This document shows, one piece after another, positions 1-9,473 of a DNA stretch of 33,367 nt. Both the position numbers and the translations under genes were made by a program. The stretch comes from Filomicrobium sp. Lineage in GTDB: Bacteria; Pseudomonadota; Alphaproteobacteria; Rhizobiales; Hyphomicrobiaceae. Location of the stretch: positions 1 through 33,367 of the forward strand of contig NZGY01000022.1 of the NCBI GenBank assembly GCA_002689605.1. Reading direction: 5' to 3'. The first letter of the stretch is position 1; the number at the start of each line of letters is the position of its first letter. The notes beneath the pieces were generated by a model that was given only the letters and a program-made list of their open reading frames with translations, made no database searches and was not told the DNA's origin.

Positions 1-56
1 ACTCGGCTGAGATCGCCCAACCGCTCGACAGTTGCCTGAAAATCCTGAGCCTTCAT
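1..56 (-). CDS. 5' end of a CDS running off the left edge, possibly an IS1595-like transposase N-terminus (MKAQDFQATVERLGDLSR...)
   Basis: Minus-strand ATG at 54-56 opens an uninterrupted 18-codon frame to the window edge. The peptide resembles IS1595-type transposase N-termini from memory only. Confidence 0.35.
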   Translation of the reverse strand, partial: MKAQDFQATVERLGDLSR

Positions 57-356
57 GGTATCCTCGCTAGTGACGAACCGTCAGTTAGCAAGGTCTCACA
101 ACATTTAGGCAGAACAGAGCCGCCAACATTGTTATTCAGTTAATCAATTAATTCTTGGACAAATATGTTCTTCAGCCACTCTGTACGATTTTGTGAGGAA
201 TGAGCTTCGCACGGCGCTTAAATGAATGGTCTATCAATAACTAGATGAATACTCAACTTGGTCGACGAACCATTGTCCGCCGTCATTAATCTCGCTTACA
301 TCAACGTCGCTGTGAACGTCCGGCCCATTCTCCCAAGAGGATCTGAGGTATTCGAG

Positions 357-2000
357 ATGGATACATTCGATTACGTGATTGTTGGAGCTGGTTCAGCTGG
401 ATCGGTCCTTGCTAACCGACTGAGCGAAGATGAAGGTGTTACCGTGTGTGTCCTGGAAGCTGGACCACCTGACACCAATCCAATGATCCACATCCCCGCG
501 GGTTTTATGAAGACCTTCTATGACCGGTCAATCAACTGGTGTTACGAGCAGGAGCCTGGGCCTTACACCCAAGGCCGGCGGATCTATTCCCCTAGAGGCA
601 AGACGCTTGGGGGATCAAGTTCGATTAATGGACACATAATTAACCGAGGCCAGGCGGAAGACTTCAATCAGTGGGCGCAAATTGGAAATCCTGGTTGGTC
701 ATATGCGGACATCTTGCCTTACTTCAAACGTATGGAGCGGCGTATTGGGCCAGCTGATGAAGAATATCGCGGCCGCGATGGATACCTGCCAGTCACAGAC
801 GCAGAAGTCCGGCACCCACTTGCCGACGCCTTCATCCAAGGCGCAGTTGAACACGGCATACCCATCAATCCTGACTACAACGCCGGCAGCCAGGAAGGGA
901 TCAACTACGCCCAACGCGCAATCCTCGATGGTCGCAGAGTAAGCGCTGCGCGAGCGTTTCTGCGACCAGCGATGAGACGTCCAAACCTGGAAGTGCGGAC
1001 TGAGGCTCACGTCATAAATCTTGAAATTACGGACAGACGGGCAACCGGCGTACGCTATATGAAGGATGGTGCACAGGGCTCAGAGCAGACAGTTCATGCT
1101 CGAAGAGAGGTTATTCTATCAGGCGGTGCCTATAACTCTCCCCAACTTCTGCTATTGTCCGGCGTTGGCCCGAAGGCGGAGCTTGAGCGCCATGGCATCG
1201 AACCTGTCCACATTCTTGAAGGTGTCGGAGAGGGCCTACAGGACCACTACACATCCCGCACCGTAGTTCGCGTCAAGAATATGCATACGATGAATGAGAA
1301 GGTCCGTGGCTTTGCGCTCGCAGGTGAAGCGCTCAAGTATGCCTTTGGCCGAAAGGGGATCCTCGCTATGACCCCGACGCTGGTTTATTGCTTTTGGCAT
1401 TCCGGGGTGACCGCGGAACGATCTGATGTCCAGCTTACTTTCACACCAGCGAGTTATATGGATGGTGTGAAAGGTAAACTGGAAGACGAACCTGGAATGA
1501 CAGTCCCCTCATGGCAGCAGCGACCTGAGAGCCGCGGCTACCTGCGGCTGAAGTCTTCAGATCCCTTTGATGCACCACTCATTCAAACGAACTATCTGAG
1601 CGAAGAGTTAGACCGCCGTATCTTTGTTGCGGGAATGCGCCTCGCGCGTACCTTACTCAAGTCAAACCCGCTAGCCCCCTACTATGACTATGAATGCTAT
1701 CCAGGTGATGACGTGCAAACCAACGATGAGTTTCTGGATGCCGGGACGCGCCGCGGCCAAACTACATTCCATCCTGGCTGCACTTGTCGAATGGGTCCAG
1801 CTCAGAACCACCTATCGGTCGTTGATCACGAGCTGCGCGTTCATGGCCTGAAAAACCTCCGTGTCGTAGATGCGTCGGTCATGCCCAAAATGATTTCGGC
1901 AAACCTCAATGCATCAACATTAATGATCGCCGAAAAAGCATCAGACATGATTTCCGGGCGATCCGCCATTGAACCGGAAGAGATCCAGGCAGCTCAGTAG
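357..2000 (+). CDS. GMC family FAD-dependent oxidoreductase (choline dehydrogenase-like)
   Basis: MDTFDYVIVGAGSAGSVLANRLSED (Rossmann FAD motif), GGSSSINGHIINRG, and C-terminal HPGCTCRMGP...LRVVDASVMP. ATG at 357 preferred over the ORF-track start at 258. Confidence 0.93.
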   Translation: MDTFDYVIVGAGSAGSVLANRLSEDEGVTVCVLEAGPPDTNPMIHIPAGFMKTFYDRSINWCYEQEPGPYTQGRRIYSPRGKTLGGSSSINGHIINRGQAEDFNQWAQIGNPGWSYADILPYFKRMERRIGPADEEYRGRDGYLPVTDAEVRHPLADAFIQGAVEHGIPINPDYNAGSQEGINYAQRAILDGRRVSAARAFLRPAMRRPNLEVRTEAHVINLEITDRRATGVRYMKDGAQGSEQTVHARREVILSGGAYNSPQLLLLSGVGPKAELERHGIEPVHILEGVGEGLQDHYTSRTVVRVKNMHTMNEKVRGFALAGEALKYAFGRKGILAMTPTLVYCFWHSGVTAERSDVQLTFTPASYMDGVKGKLEDEPGMTVPSWQQRPESRGYLRLKSSDPFDAPLIQTNYLSEELDRRIFVAGMRLARTLLKSNPLAPYYDYECYPGDDVQTNDEFLDAGTRRGQTTFHPGCTCRMGPAQNHLSVVDHELRVHGLKNLRVVDASVMPKMISANLNASTLMIAEKASDMISGRSAIEPEEIQAAQ

Positions 2001-2010
2001 ACACTAAAGG

Positions 2011-3369
2011 CTAGGTTGCGCTTTTCTGTGCGACTTCGTTTTTCTGTGCGACAAGGGCGCGAGCTTTTGCCAGAACACGATCGATTGCAGATTTGGTGCT
2101 TGCAATGATCCAATCGTCGCTGAAAAGGCTATTCTGGACCGCCGATAGCTCAGGTGCGCGCTGACTGAGTGCGTCCCGCAGATGGCGTTGCTCTGCTAGC
2201 GCAGATTTGCAAACCTCCTTCAATAACGCTTGCGCCTCCTGCCGAGGCATATGCTCTGCCAGCATAAATGATGCGGCCTCTGCGTAAGGCAGACCCAGCG
2301 ACGAATCTATATTCGCTCGCATTCGTTCGACGTTCACATCAATAGATTTTATCAAGCCCTCTGCTGTTCGCAATGACGCACCGCACGTTATGACAACTGA
2401 TGGCAGCGTCAGCCATTCCAGCGCCCAGCCAGGGCCACCACGCTCATGCTCTTGAAGGGACGCTTGGTGCACCCCTGAAATCGCACCTGCATTGAAGCGT
2501 GCCAACGTTATGAGCATCTCTGCCGATATTGGATTTGTTTTGTTCGGCATGGTCGATGAACCGCCAGCGCCTCGGATCGAGATCTCACCTACTTCGCTGG
2601 ATGCCAGATGTGCGCAGTCCGCGCCGATCTTCCCGAGTGAACCGCTGACACTGGCACAGAGATCTGCGAACTCGACGATGCGATCACGCTGCGTATGCCA
2701 GACAGTATCAGATTGGGCGAGATGGAGCTCTTTCGCTAACTGTTTTGCAACGGCGTCAGCTTTATCACCAAATACCGAGAGAGTTCCAACTGCACCTGCG
2801 AAGGACAGTACTTCTACGCGTGGGCGAACTTCGCGGACTCTTTCAAGATGGCGCAGCACCGACGATAGCCACGCAGCCACCTTGCCACCAAAGGTCATCG
2901 GTGCCGCCTGCATATGACGCGTTCGACCAAGCATTACAGTTGCTCGATGAGCATCCGCCATATCTGCCAACAGTTCTGCCAATGAGCTCAGACGCCGCTC
3001 AATTATATCCAGCGCTTCGCGGAGCCGCAGAACCAGGCTCGTATCTGTTACATCCTGCGATGTTGCCCCCCAATGCACATAAGGACCAGCAACAGGTCCA
3101 ACAGCCTCCCTGATACGACGAACGAACTCAGGAACCGACACGCCATCGCGCGCAGTGGCGGCACTGAGATGTTCCGGTTCGATCATCAAGTCCAATGCAA
3201 TTTTTCTAATCTGTTCTGCTGCGGCTAGGGGGATAACGCCCTGACTTGCTTCAGCCCGAGCAAGAGCCGCCTCGAAATTCAACATGTATCGAATGTTGCT
3301 ACGATCAGAAAAGAGCGCCTCCATTGCCTCATCACCAAGCAGCTCGGAATGCATAGGGGTCAAAGTCAT
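2011..3369 (-). CDS. Fumarase/aspartase superfamily lyase (adenylosuccinate lyase / 3-carboxymuconate cycloisomerase-like)
   Basis: Signature GGSSTMPNKTNPISAEML plus VHWGATSQDVTDT and GRTRHMQAAPMTFG. Confidence 0.88.
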   Translation of the reverse strand: MTLTPMHSELLGDEAMEALFSDRSNIRYMLNFEAALARAEASQGVIPLAAAEQIRKIALDLMIEPEHLSAATARDGVSVPEFVRRIREAVGPVAGPYVHWGATSQDVTDTSLVLRLREALDIIERRLSSLAELLADMADAHRATVMLGRTRHMQAAPMTFGGKVAAWLSSVLRHLERVREVRPRVEVLSFAGAVGTLSVFGDKADAVAKQLAKELHLAQSDTVWHTQRDRIVEFADLCASVSGSLGKIGADCAHLASSEVGEISIRGAGGSSTMPNKTNPISAEMLITLARFNAGAISGVHQASLQEHERGGPGWALEWLTLPSVVITCGASLRTAEGLIKSIDVNVERMRANIDSSLGLPYAEAASFMLAEHMPRQEAQALLKEVCKSALAEQRHLRDALSQRAPELSAVQNSLFSDDWIIASTKSAIDRVLAKARALVAQKNEVAQKSAT

Positions 3370-3479
3370 TCTAGTCCTTACTCACTTTTGGGCTCCTACT
3401 CGACATGTACTCAACATGGGAATTGGAAGCCTACCCTTCTTTGTGCCAAGCTAGCCTAGCCTGCAGACAAAGGATACCC

Positions 3480-4241
3480 ATGGCCATGTCGTCGAAGTTC
3501 ATCAGGATCTTTGGACTATTAGCCAGCCTTCTATTGGCGCTTACATCGCTGAACTCAGCCTTAGCCAAGGAAGCTGTAGATGTTGAACTCGTCCTTCTGT
3601 CCGACGCATCAAACTCCATTGACAACGCTGAGATCAAGTTCCAACGGCAAGGCTATGCTACGGCCATTACGCATCCAAATGTCCTCGCTGCCATTAGGAA
3701 GGGCGGCCTCGGCAAGATCGCTGTAACATTTATCGAGTGGGCTGATGCTGACAATCAAGATACCGTGGTGCCCTGGATGGTGATTAAGGACAAACAATCC
3801 GCTGAAGCTTTCGCATAAGCATTACTTGCGCGAGATCGCAAAGCTTATGGCAGCAATGCTATTGGCGCCGCCCTTACTCATGCACACGCTCAGATTGATA
3901 CCAACAAATATGAAGGCCACCGCAAGTTTATAGATCTATCGGGCGACAGCGCGAACAACTGGCATGGGATCCCAATATCCGTGGCACGTGACAAGGCCGT
4001 GAAGGCAGGCATCATCATAAACGGGCTTGCTATACTCTGCCGTTCTGAAAATTGTGGCGGCCGACCAGTTGACTACAATCTCGAACAGGCTTTCGCACAA
4101 CAGATCATCGGTGGCCCCAGAAGTTTTGTTGTCACTGTCGATAGTCCCGCCCGCTTTGCTCAGGCAGTGAGAAGCAAACTTATTCTGGAGCTGGCTGCCT
4201 TGCCCTCTGCGGTCTCCTCCGACAACTTGTTTCGCCGATAA
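3480..4241 (+). pseudogene. DUF1194 (vWA-like, secreted) protein interrupted by an in-frame TAA at 3816-3818
   Basis: Signal-peptide-like N-terminus, then VDVELVLLSDASNSIDNAEIKFQRQGYATAI...AEAFA*ALLARDRKAYGSNAIGAALTHAHAQIDTNKYEGHRKFIDLSGDSANNWHGIPISVARDKAVKAGIIINGLAILCRSENCGGRPVDYNLEQAFAQQIIGGPRSFVVT. The same frame continues across the stop. Confidence 0.85.
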
Positions 4242-4364
4242 CAATGACATACGAACTGCAGGCGAATAGACGCGCTGGTTAACTGGGCTAATCCACCATT
4301 GACCCATCATTCACTTGCGTGCACAGCTGGTCGTTTCGAAATCTCGACCGGCAACGCGGCTAAA

Positions 4365-5771
4365 ATGAAAACAAAAACTCATCAGTCGGTTGGTCCTTCT
4401 AACCCACCACCAGAAGTCTCATCTCACCGGCAGGAAGCTGGTGTACTCATGCATATCGCAGGACCGCTGATCGCAGCTTATCTTGCAGAATATGCGATGG
4501 TTCTCACGACCAAAGCCCTGGTCGGCCAACTCGGATTTCGCGAACTTGCTGCCGTTGGGCTGGCCGGTGACCTTGCATCCCAGATCCAAATTGTTCTCCT
4601 TGGAACTTTATCCGTTGTCGGCGTGCTCGTCTCACAAGCGAATGGGAGCGGTGATCAGCACGGCGCCGGCCAGGCAGCGCGGCATGGAATATTTGCAGCT
4701 CTGTTGCTCGCGCTGCCGGCCACAGTTTTGGTTTGGAATCTTGATTGGGTACTTGCAGGAGCTGGATTTGAAGCTGATCTGATTGACCGTATGGCGCCTT
4801 ATCTGCAGCCGGTCTCGCTATCACTGCTTCCCATGCTTTGTTTCTTCGTCCTCAGGATGTTTGTGGCCGCGCTCGCGAAGACAGCAGCGATCTTGTGGAT
4901 TACGATTACTGCGGTGGTTCTCAACTATCTGTTTTGCCAAGGCTTTATCCACGGCGCCTATGGTTTCCCGCAACTCGGCATTGCTGGAGCCGGCTGGGCG
5001 AAAACTGCCGTAGCTGTGTTTATGTCAACGGCTCTCCTGATCTACATATATGTAACGCCGCATTTGCGAGGCTATGGCTTTTTCAAAGGTCGGTTCCGGC
5101 TGAATGTTCAGTTGTGTCGTGAGATTGTCCTTCTTGGATTGCCAGTTGCCGGCATTGTCATCCTGGAAGCAGGGTTGTTTACTGCTGTCTCCATGTTTTC
5201 GGGACTACTAGGCCCGGTTGCGCTTGCGACCTATCAGGTCATCATTGCCTGGGTTGCGATTGCGTTTAAAGCCGCACAGGGCCTTGCCGAAGCGGGTATG
5301 GTCCGCGTTGCCTTTTCAGCCGGTCGTAGCAATCTGGCCCAGGCACAACGATCCGGCCTTTTGACTATGTTGATTGGTATTTCGGGCCTCGTTTGTCTGG
5401 CAATTGTCCCGCTATCCTTTCCGGAGGCGCTGGTGCGCTTGTTCTTGAAGCCCGAGGACCCTGGTTTTCAACCGGTTCTTGAGTTGGCGAGCAAAGTTCT
5501 GGTCCTTGCCGCATTTTTTCAAATCTTTGACGGCGTGCAGGTTATGGCCTCTTTCGCGTTGAGAGGCTTGAAGGACACCCTATTCCCACTCTGGCTCGCC
5601 GCATTTGGATATTGGGTGATGGGCGTAGGGGGAGGTTGGTGGCTTGCCTTCGAACAGGGCCTGGGTGCCGAAGGGCTTTGGTGGGGCATGGCCATGGGCC
5701 TCACGGTTGCTGGAAGTCTCCTTGCTATGCGATTTATGTTTTTAACCCACCAACCGGCTCACGCTTCCTGA
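4365..5771 (+). CDS. MATE family efflux transporter
   Basis: Polytopic membrane protein with MATE-like segments (LVGQLGFRELAAVGLAGDLASQ..., LPVAGIVILEAGLFTAVSMFSGLLGPVALATYQV). Start uncertain (4299 or 4365). Confidence 0.85.
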   Translation: MKTKTHQSVGPSNPPPEVSSHRQEAGVLMHIAGPLIAAYLAEYAMVLTTKALVGQLGFRELAAVGLAGDLASQIQIVLLGTLSVVGVLVSQANGSGDQHGAGQAARHGIFAALLLALPATVLVWNLDWVLAGAGFEADLIDRMAPYLQPVSLSLLPMLCFFVLRMFVAALAKTAAILWITITAVVLNYLFCQGFIHGAYGFPQLGIAGAGWAKTAVAVFMSTALLIYIYVTPHLRGYGFFKGRFRLNVQLCREIVLLGLPVAGIVILEAGLFTAVSMFSGLLGPVALATYQVIIAWVAIAFKAAQGLAEAGMVRVAFSAGRSNLAQAQRSGLLTMLIGISGLVCLAIVPLSFPEALVRLFLKPEDPGFQPVLELASKVLVLAAFFQIFDGVQVMASFALRGLKDTLFPLWLAAFGYWVMGVGGGWWLAFEQGLGAEGLWWGMAMGLTVAGSLLAMRFMFLTHQPAHAS

Positions 5772-5845
5772 CACAAACGCAGCGCATCGAGCACTGCTGC
5801 ATGGATGTTCCGACTGGATACAGCATCTCCGATGCGATGTAGTTC

Positions 5846-7804
5846 TTAGGTACCTGCCGGGTTCGTCTGTCTCGAGCCGCACTGAGCTTCACCGGCAACC
5901 AGGCGCCCCAAGTCGGTAACGCCGCTGTTCACAGAACCTTCTCGTAATTCGTGGTAAAGCCCATCAGCAGGTATCGTGCCGTAGTCAAATATAACCTGCC
6001 CCGCGCTCAGTTCAGTCAGCTCCCCGGTGAGCTCGGTCTGGAGTACAGCTGATAGCTTGTTGCCATCTCTGCGAACCTCTTTGAGTTGTTCTTCAAATCG
6101 CGGTGAAATTTTGCTCTGATGGATCCAGCGCCGCCATACAACGCGCTCCGCATATGCTTGCTCGGTTGCTAAGCTTTCATCGATTGTGGCGAACTGGACT
6201 GACGCGCCTTTGTTCCAACAGTATTGCGCGGCAGTCAGAGCTGCATGTCGCCCAGTACCATCGACAACAAGTACATCACCGCTGGGTGGCGCGTTGCCGC
6301 TCAAGACATCCCAGACGCTTGTGATGTTTGCAGCACCTTGAAGCCAATCGATGTTCGGCGTGCCACCGGTTGCTACGATGACGACATCGGGGTTCCGCTC
6401 GTGGATATCAGCAGTCTCGGCGAAATGATTCAACCGCAGCTCGACACCTAGCCGATCAAGTTCAGAAAGGCGCCAATCGCTAATCGCGACGATGTCTTTT
6501 CGCCAATCAGCTTCGGATGCTAGCAAAACCTGCCCCCCGGCACGCGCAGCTGCCTCAAAGACAACAACATCATGACCACGTTCACCACAGACGCGTGCTG
6601 CCTCCAATCCTGCGGGGCCTGCTCCAACGACAACAACTTTCCGTACATTGGATGCCGGTTGGATGACTTGACGCAAAGTGTTTTCATGACCTGTTGCCGG
6701 GTTGTGCAAGCAGGCTGGACGAAGTTCGCTCATGCAGTGGGTAAAGCCGACACACGGCCGAATTCTCTCTTCTTCGCCTGCTGCAATTTTTGCAACGAGA
6801 TGGGGATCGGCAATTTGTGCGCGGGTCATTCCGACAAGGTCGATTAGACCTTCCCGGACGGCATGGCGCGCGGTTGCGATGTCGGTTATGCGGGCGGCAT
6901 GGAAGACTGGTAGATTGATCTTTTCCTTAAACGCTGCGGCTTTCTCTAACCATGGTCCGATTGGTGAGGCCATGCCGGGCATGTTCTCCATTGCTAAACC
7001 AATCTGCGTGTCCATGCGTCCGTACACGGCATTGAAGAAATCCAAAGTGCCGGAAGACTCAAATATCTTTGCGATCTAGACGCATTCATCAAAACTCAGA
7101 CCGGCATCATGCCCTTCGTCGACTACGAAGCGGAAACCGACAAGGAAATCCTCACCGACTGCCTTGCGGATAGCCTCGTAAACTTCAAGTCCGAACCGAC
7201 ATCGGTTCTCGAGTGAACCGCCGTAAGCATCGGTTCTTCGATTGGTTGCTGGAGAGAGGAATTGTCCTATCAAGTGGGCGCCGGCAAGTGTTTCTATGCC
7301 ATCGAGACCGCCGTCCTTGCAGCGCTTAGCTGCAGCTGCGAAAGCTGTAATGACACGCTGAATGTCGGCATGATCAATTTCTTTAGGAATGCTTCGGTGA
7401 AGTGTCTCTCGAATGACCGATGGTGCAATCGTCGGTAGCATCGCTCCCTTATTGCTTTCACCGCGTCGACCCAAATGTGTGATCTGACACATAATGGCAG
7501 CGCCCTGATCGTGGACCCTGCGCGACAACGCTTGCAGGTGTGGAACGACTTCATCCACGCCGACGTTGAGTTGCTGAAATACAGATGGGGAATCTATATC
7601 GACATTGGAGGAGCCACCAAACATGATCAGCCCGATTCCTTCGCGCGCTTTTTCTTCCTGATAACGTTGGTAGCGATCCTTAGGCATGCCCCCCTCTTCC
7701 AGTCCGCAGGCATGACTTGTACTCATGATGCGGTTGCGCAGTTGCACATGTCTTATCTGAAATGGCTACAGTAATGGATCAGCGGAGACGACTGTATCGT
7801 TCAT
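5846..7804 (-). pseudogene. Old-yellow-enzyme/TMADH-type FAD/FMN oxidoreductase (N-methylproline demethylase-like) with two in-frame TAG codons (7766-7768 and 7076-7078)
   Basis: Minus-strand frame from ATG at 7804: MNDTVVSADPLL*PFQIRHVQLRNRIMSTSHACGLEEGGMPKDRYQRYQEEKA...LSFDECV*IAKIFESSGTLDFFNAVYGRMDTQIG...CVGFTHCMSELRPACLHNPATG...VVVVGAGPAGLEAARVCGERGHDVVVFEA. All three pieces share one frame. Confidence 0.9.
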
Positions 7805-7992
7805 GCGCAACTACACCTAACTCATATGAAAACTCGTTGATTGATCGTGCCACGCCGGCGTCATACACGGCAAGCGATCTCGTATAAGCAGCGATGCACC
7901 ATCGCGAACAAGATTTCGCCGATCACGGCTAGTGTGGGCGTGCTTGCCTATGCGAGTATGATGCTGAGCCTATTATCGGAGCCGTACCAAAA

Positions 7993-8979
7993 ATGTCTGC
8001 TGCTTACGAAGATGCCGTTTTGATTGATGGCCTTGTAATTGCCCGATTTTCACGCGCCGTCTTCGAAGACATGCGCAAAGGCGGGATAACAGCTGCAAAC
8101 TGCACCTGCAGCGTCTGGCATGACTTCGATGCCACGATGGCCAACATTGCCCAATGGAAACATTGGTTTGATGAACATAGCGACCTTATTCTCCAGGTTC
8201 ACACTGCCGACGACATCCGTCGCGCCAAGGAGGAGGGCCGCGTTGGGATAATTCTAGGATGGCAGAATACCAGCGGCATCAATAACGACGTACGCAACCT
8301 GGTTCTATTCCGGGACCTCGGCGTGCGCATCATGCAGCTGACCTACAATAGCCAAAACCTTGTCGGTTCCGGATGCTGGGAGAGCAATGATGGAGGCTTG
8401 AGCGATTTTGGCCGACATGTCATTGACGAAATGAACCGTCTCGGGATTCTGATTGATCTCTCCCACGTTGGTGGACAAACAAGTGATGACGCCATCAGGC
8501 ACTCGAAAGTACCGGTGGCTTATACGCACTGCTGCCCAATGCTGAAGCAGCATGCCCGCAATAAAACTGACGAACAGCTGAAGACAATTGCTGAGGCTGG
8601 TGGCTTCGTCGGGTTCGCGAGCTACACGCCGTTCCTACCCAAGGGAGAGGAGAGCACGTTAGACGACTGCGTTGCAGGGATGGATTACGTGATCAATCTC
8701 GTCGGAGAGCAAAACGTAGGAATCGGCACGGACTGGGTGCAAGATCAGGATGTTGCCTTCTTCGACTATCTCTCTTCAGACAAGGGAACTGGACGCTCTA
8801 CAGCAACACCTCATAAGACTGTCCCGAAGATGCCCAAAGGCCTCGAGACGCTGGGTGACTTTCGCAATTTCATTCCAGCTCTGGAGCGAGCTGGCTGGAG
8901 TGAAACCCGTATTCGAGGCGTGCTTGGTGAAAACTGGCTGCGGTTCCTGAGCGAAGTCTGGGGTGCGCGATCCGCATGA
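7993..8979 (+). CDS. Membrane dipeptidase / peptidase M19 (renal dipeptidase family)
   Basis: GIILGWQNTSGINNDVRNLVLFRDLGVRIMQLTYNSQNLVGSGCWESNDGGLSDFGRHVIDEMNRLGILIDLSHVG...VGIGTDWV. Confidence 0.9.
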   Translation: MSAAYEDAVLIDGLVIARFSRAVFEDMRKGGITAANCTCSVWHDFDATMANIAQWKHWFDEHSDLILQVHTADDIRRAKEEGRVGIILGWQNTSGINNDVRNLVLFRDLGVRIMQLTYNSQNLVGSGCWESNDGGLSDFGRHVIDEMNRLGILIDLSHVGGQTSDDAIRHSKVPVAYTHCCPMLKQHARNKTDEQLKTIAEAGGFVGFASYTPFLPKGEESTLDDCVAGMDYVINLVGEQNVGIGTDWVQDQDVAFFDYLSSDKGTGRSTATPHKTVPKMPKGLETLGDFRNFIPALERAGWSETRIRGVLGENWLRFLSEVWGARSA

Positions 8980-9473
8980 ATGATGAACTTCTGGCCTCAT
9001 TTTCCAATGCTATCGGGTCTGCGTCCAAAATTGCTCAGCTCGGCGAAATCTTGGTGGATTTTCTCCAAGGCTCGGTACAGTTCGATCGCCTAAACATCGG
9101 CCTGATTGATCAGGACGCGCGCACGTTCGAGGATGCTTTCGTCTATGGACAGAATGTCAGCGGCCGCAGTTTAGGGAATGTACGCACATTGGATGGCACC
9201 GTCGTTGAGGCCGCTATGGCCGCTGACGGTGTCTTTGCTTTTGCCAATCATGACCTCGATGCATGGCTGGGGCGATTTCCACGCTTTGGCCCCGTCTATG
9301 ACTCAGGCATGCGCAAGATGCTCGCCATTTTGCTTAAAAATAGATTGGGCAGCAGTGACGCAGCGCTTGTCCTCGCCTCAACGAACTCAGCGCCCTACGA
9401 CACTGAACAGATGAGAGCGATACAACGCGTTGCGGCAATCGCCGCTGAGAAACTATTCGAGCTCGAGCGATGA
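8976..9473 (+). CDS. Stand-alone GAF-domain-like protein
   Basis: 165-aa soluble alpha/beta protein; ATGA overlaps with both the upstream and downstream genes. Confidence 0.65.
   Translation: MNDELLASFSNAIGSASKIAQLGEILVDFLQGSVQFDRLNIGLIDQDARTFEDAFVYGQNVSGRSLGNVRTLDGTVVEAAMAADGVFAFANHDLDAWLGRFPRFGPVYDSGMRKMLAILLKNRLGSSDAALVLASTNSAPYDTEQMRAIQRVAAIAAEKLFELER

Noticed and set aside
699-1010. ORF-track antisense and alternate-frame ORFs inside large genes (e.g. 682-942, 699-1010, 2492-2917, 9682-10107, 16666-17265, 23594-24163)
   Set aside because: They lie wholly within well-supported CDS in another frame, with low-complexity or Arg/Ser-rich composition typical of shadow ORFs; no family recognised.
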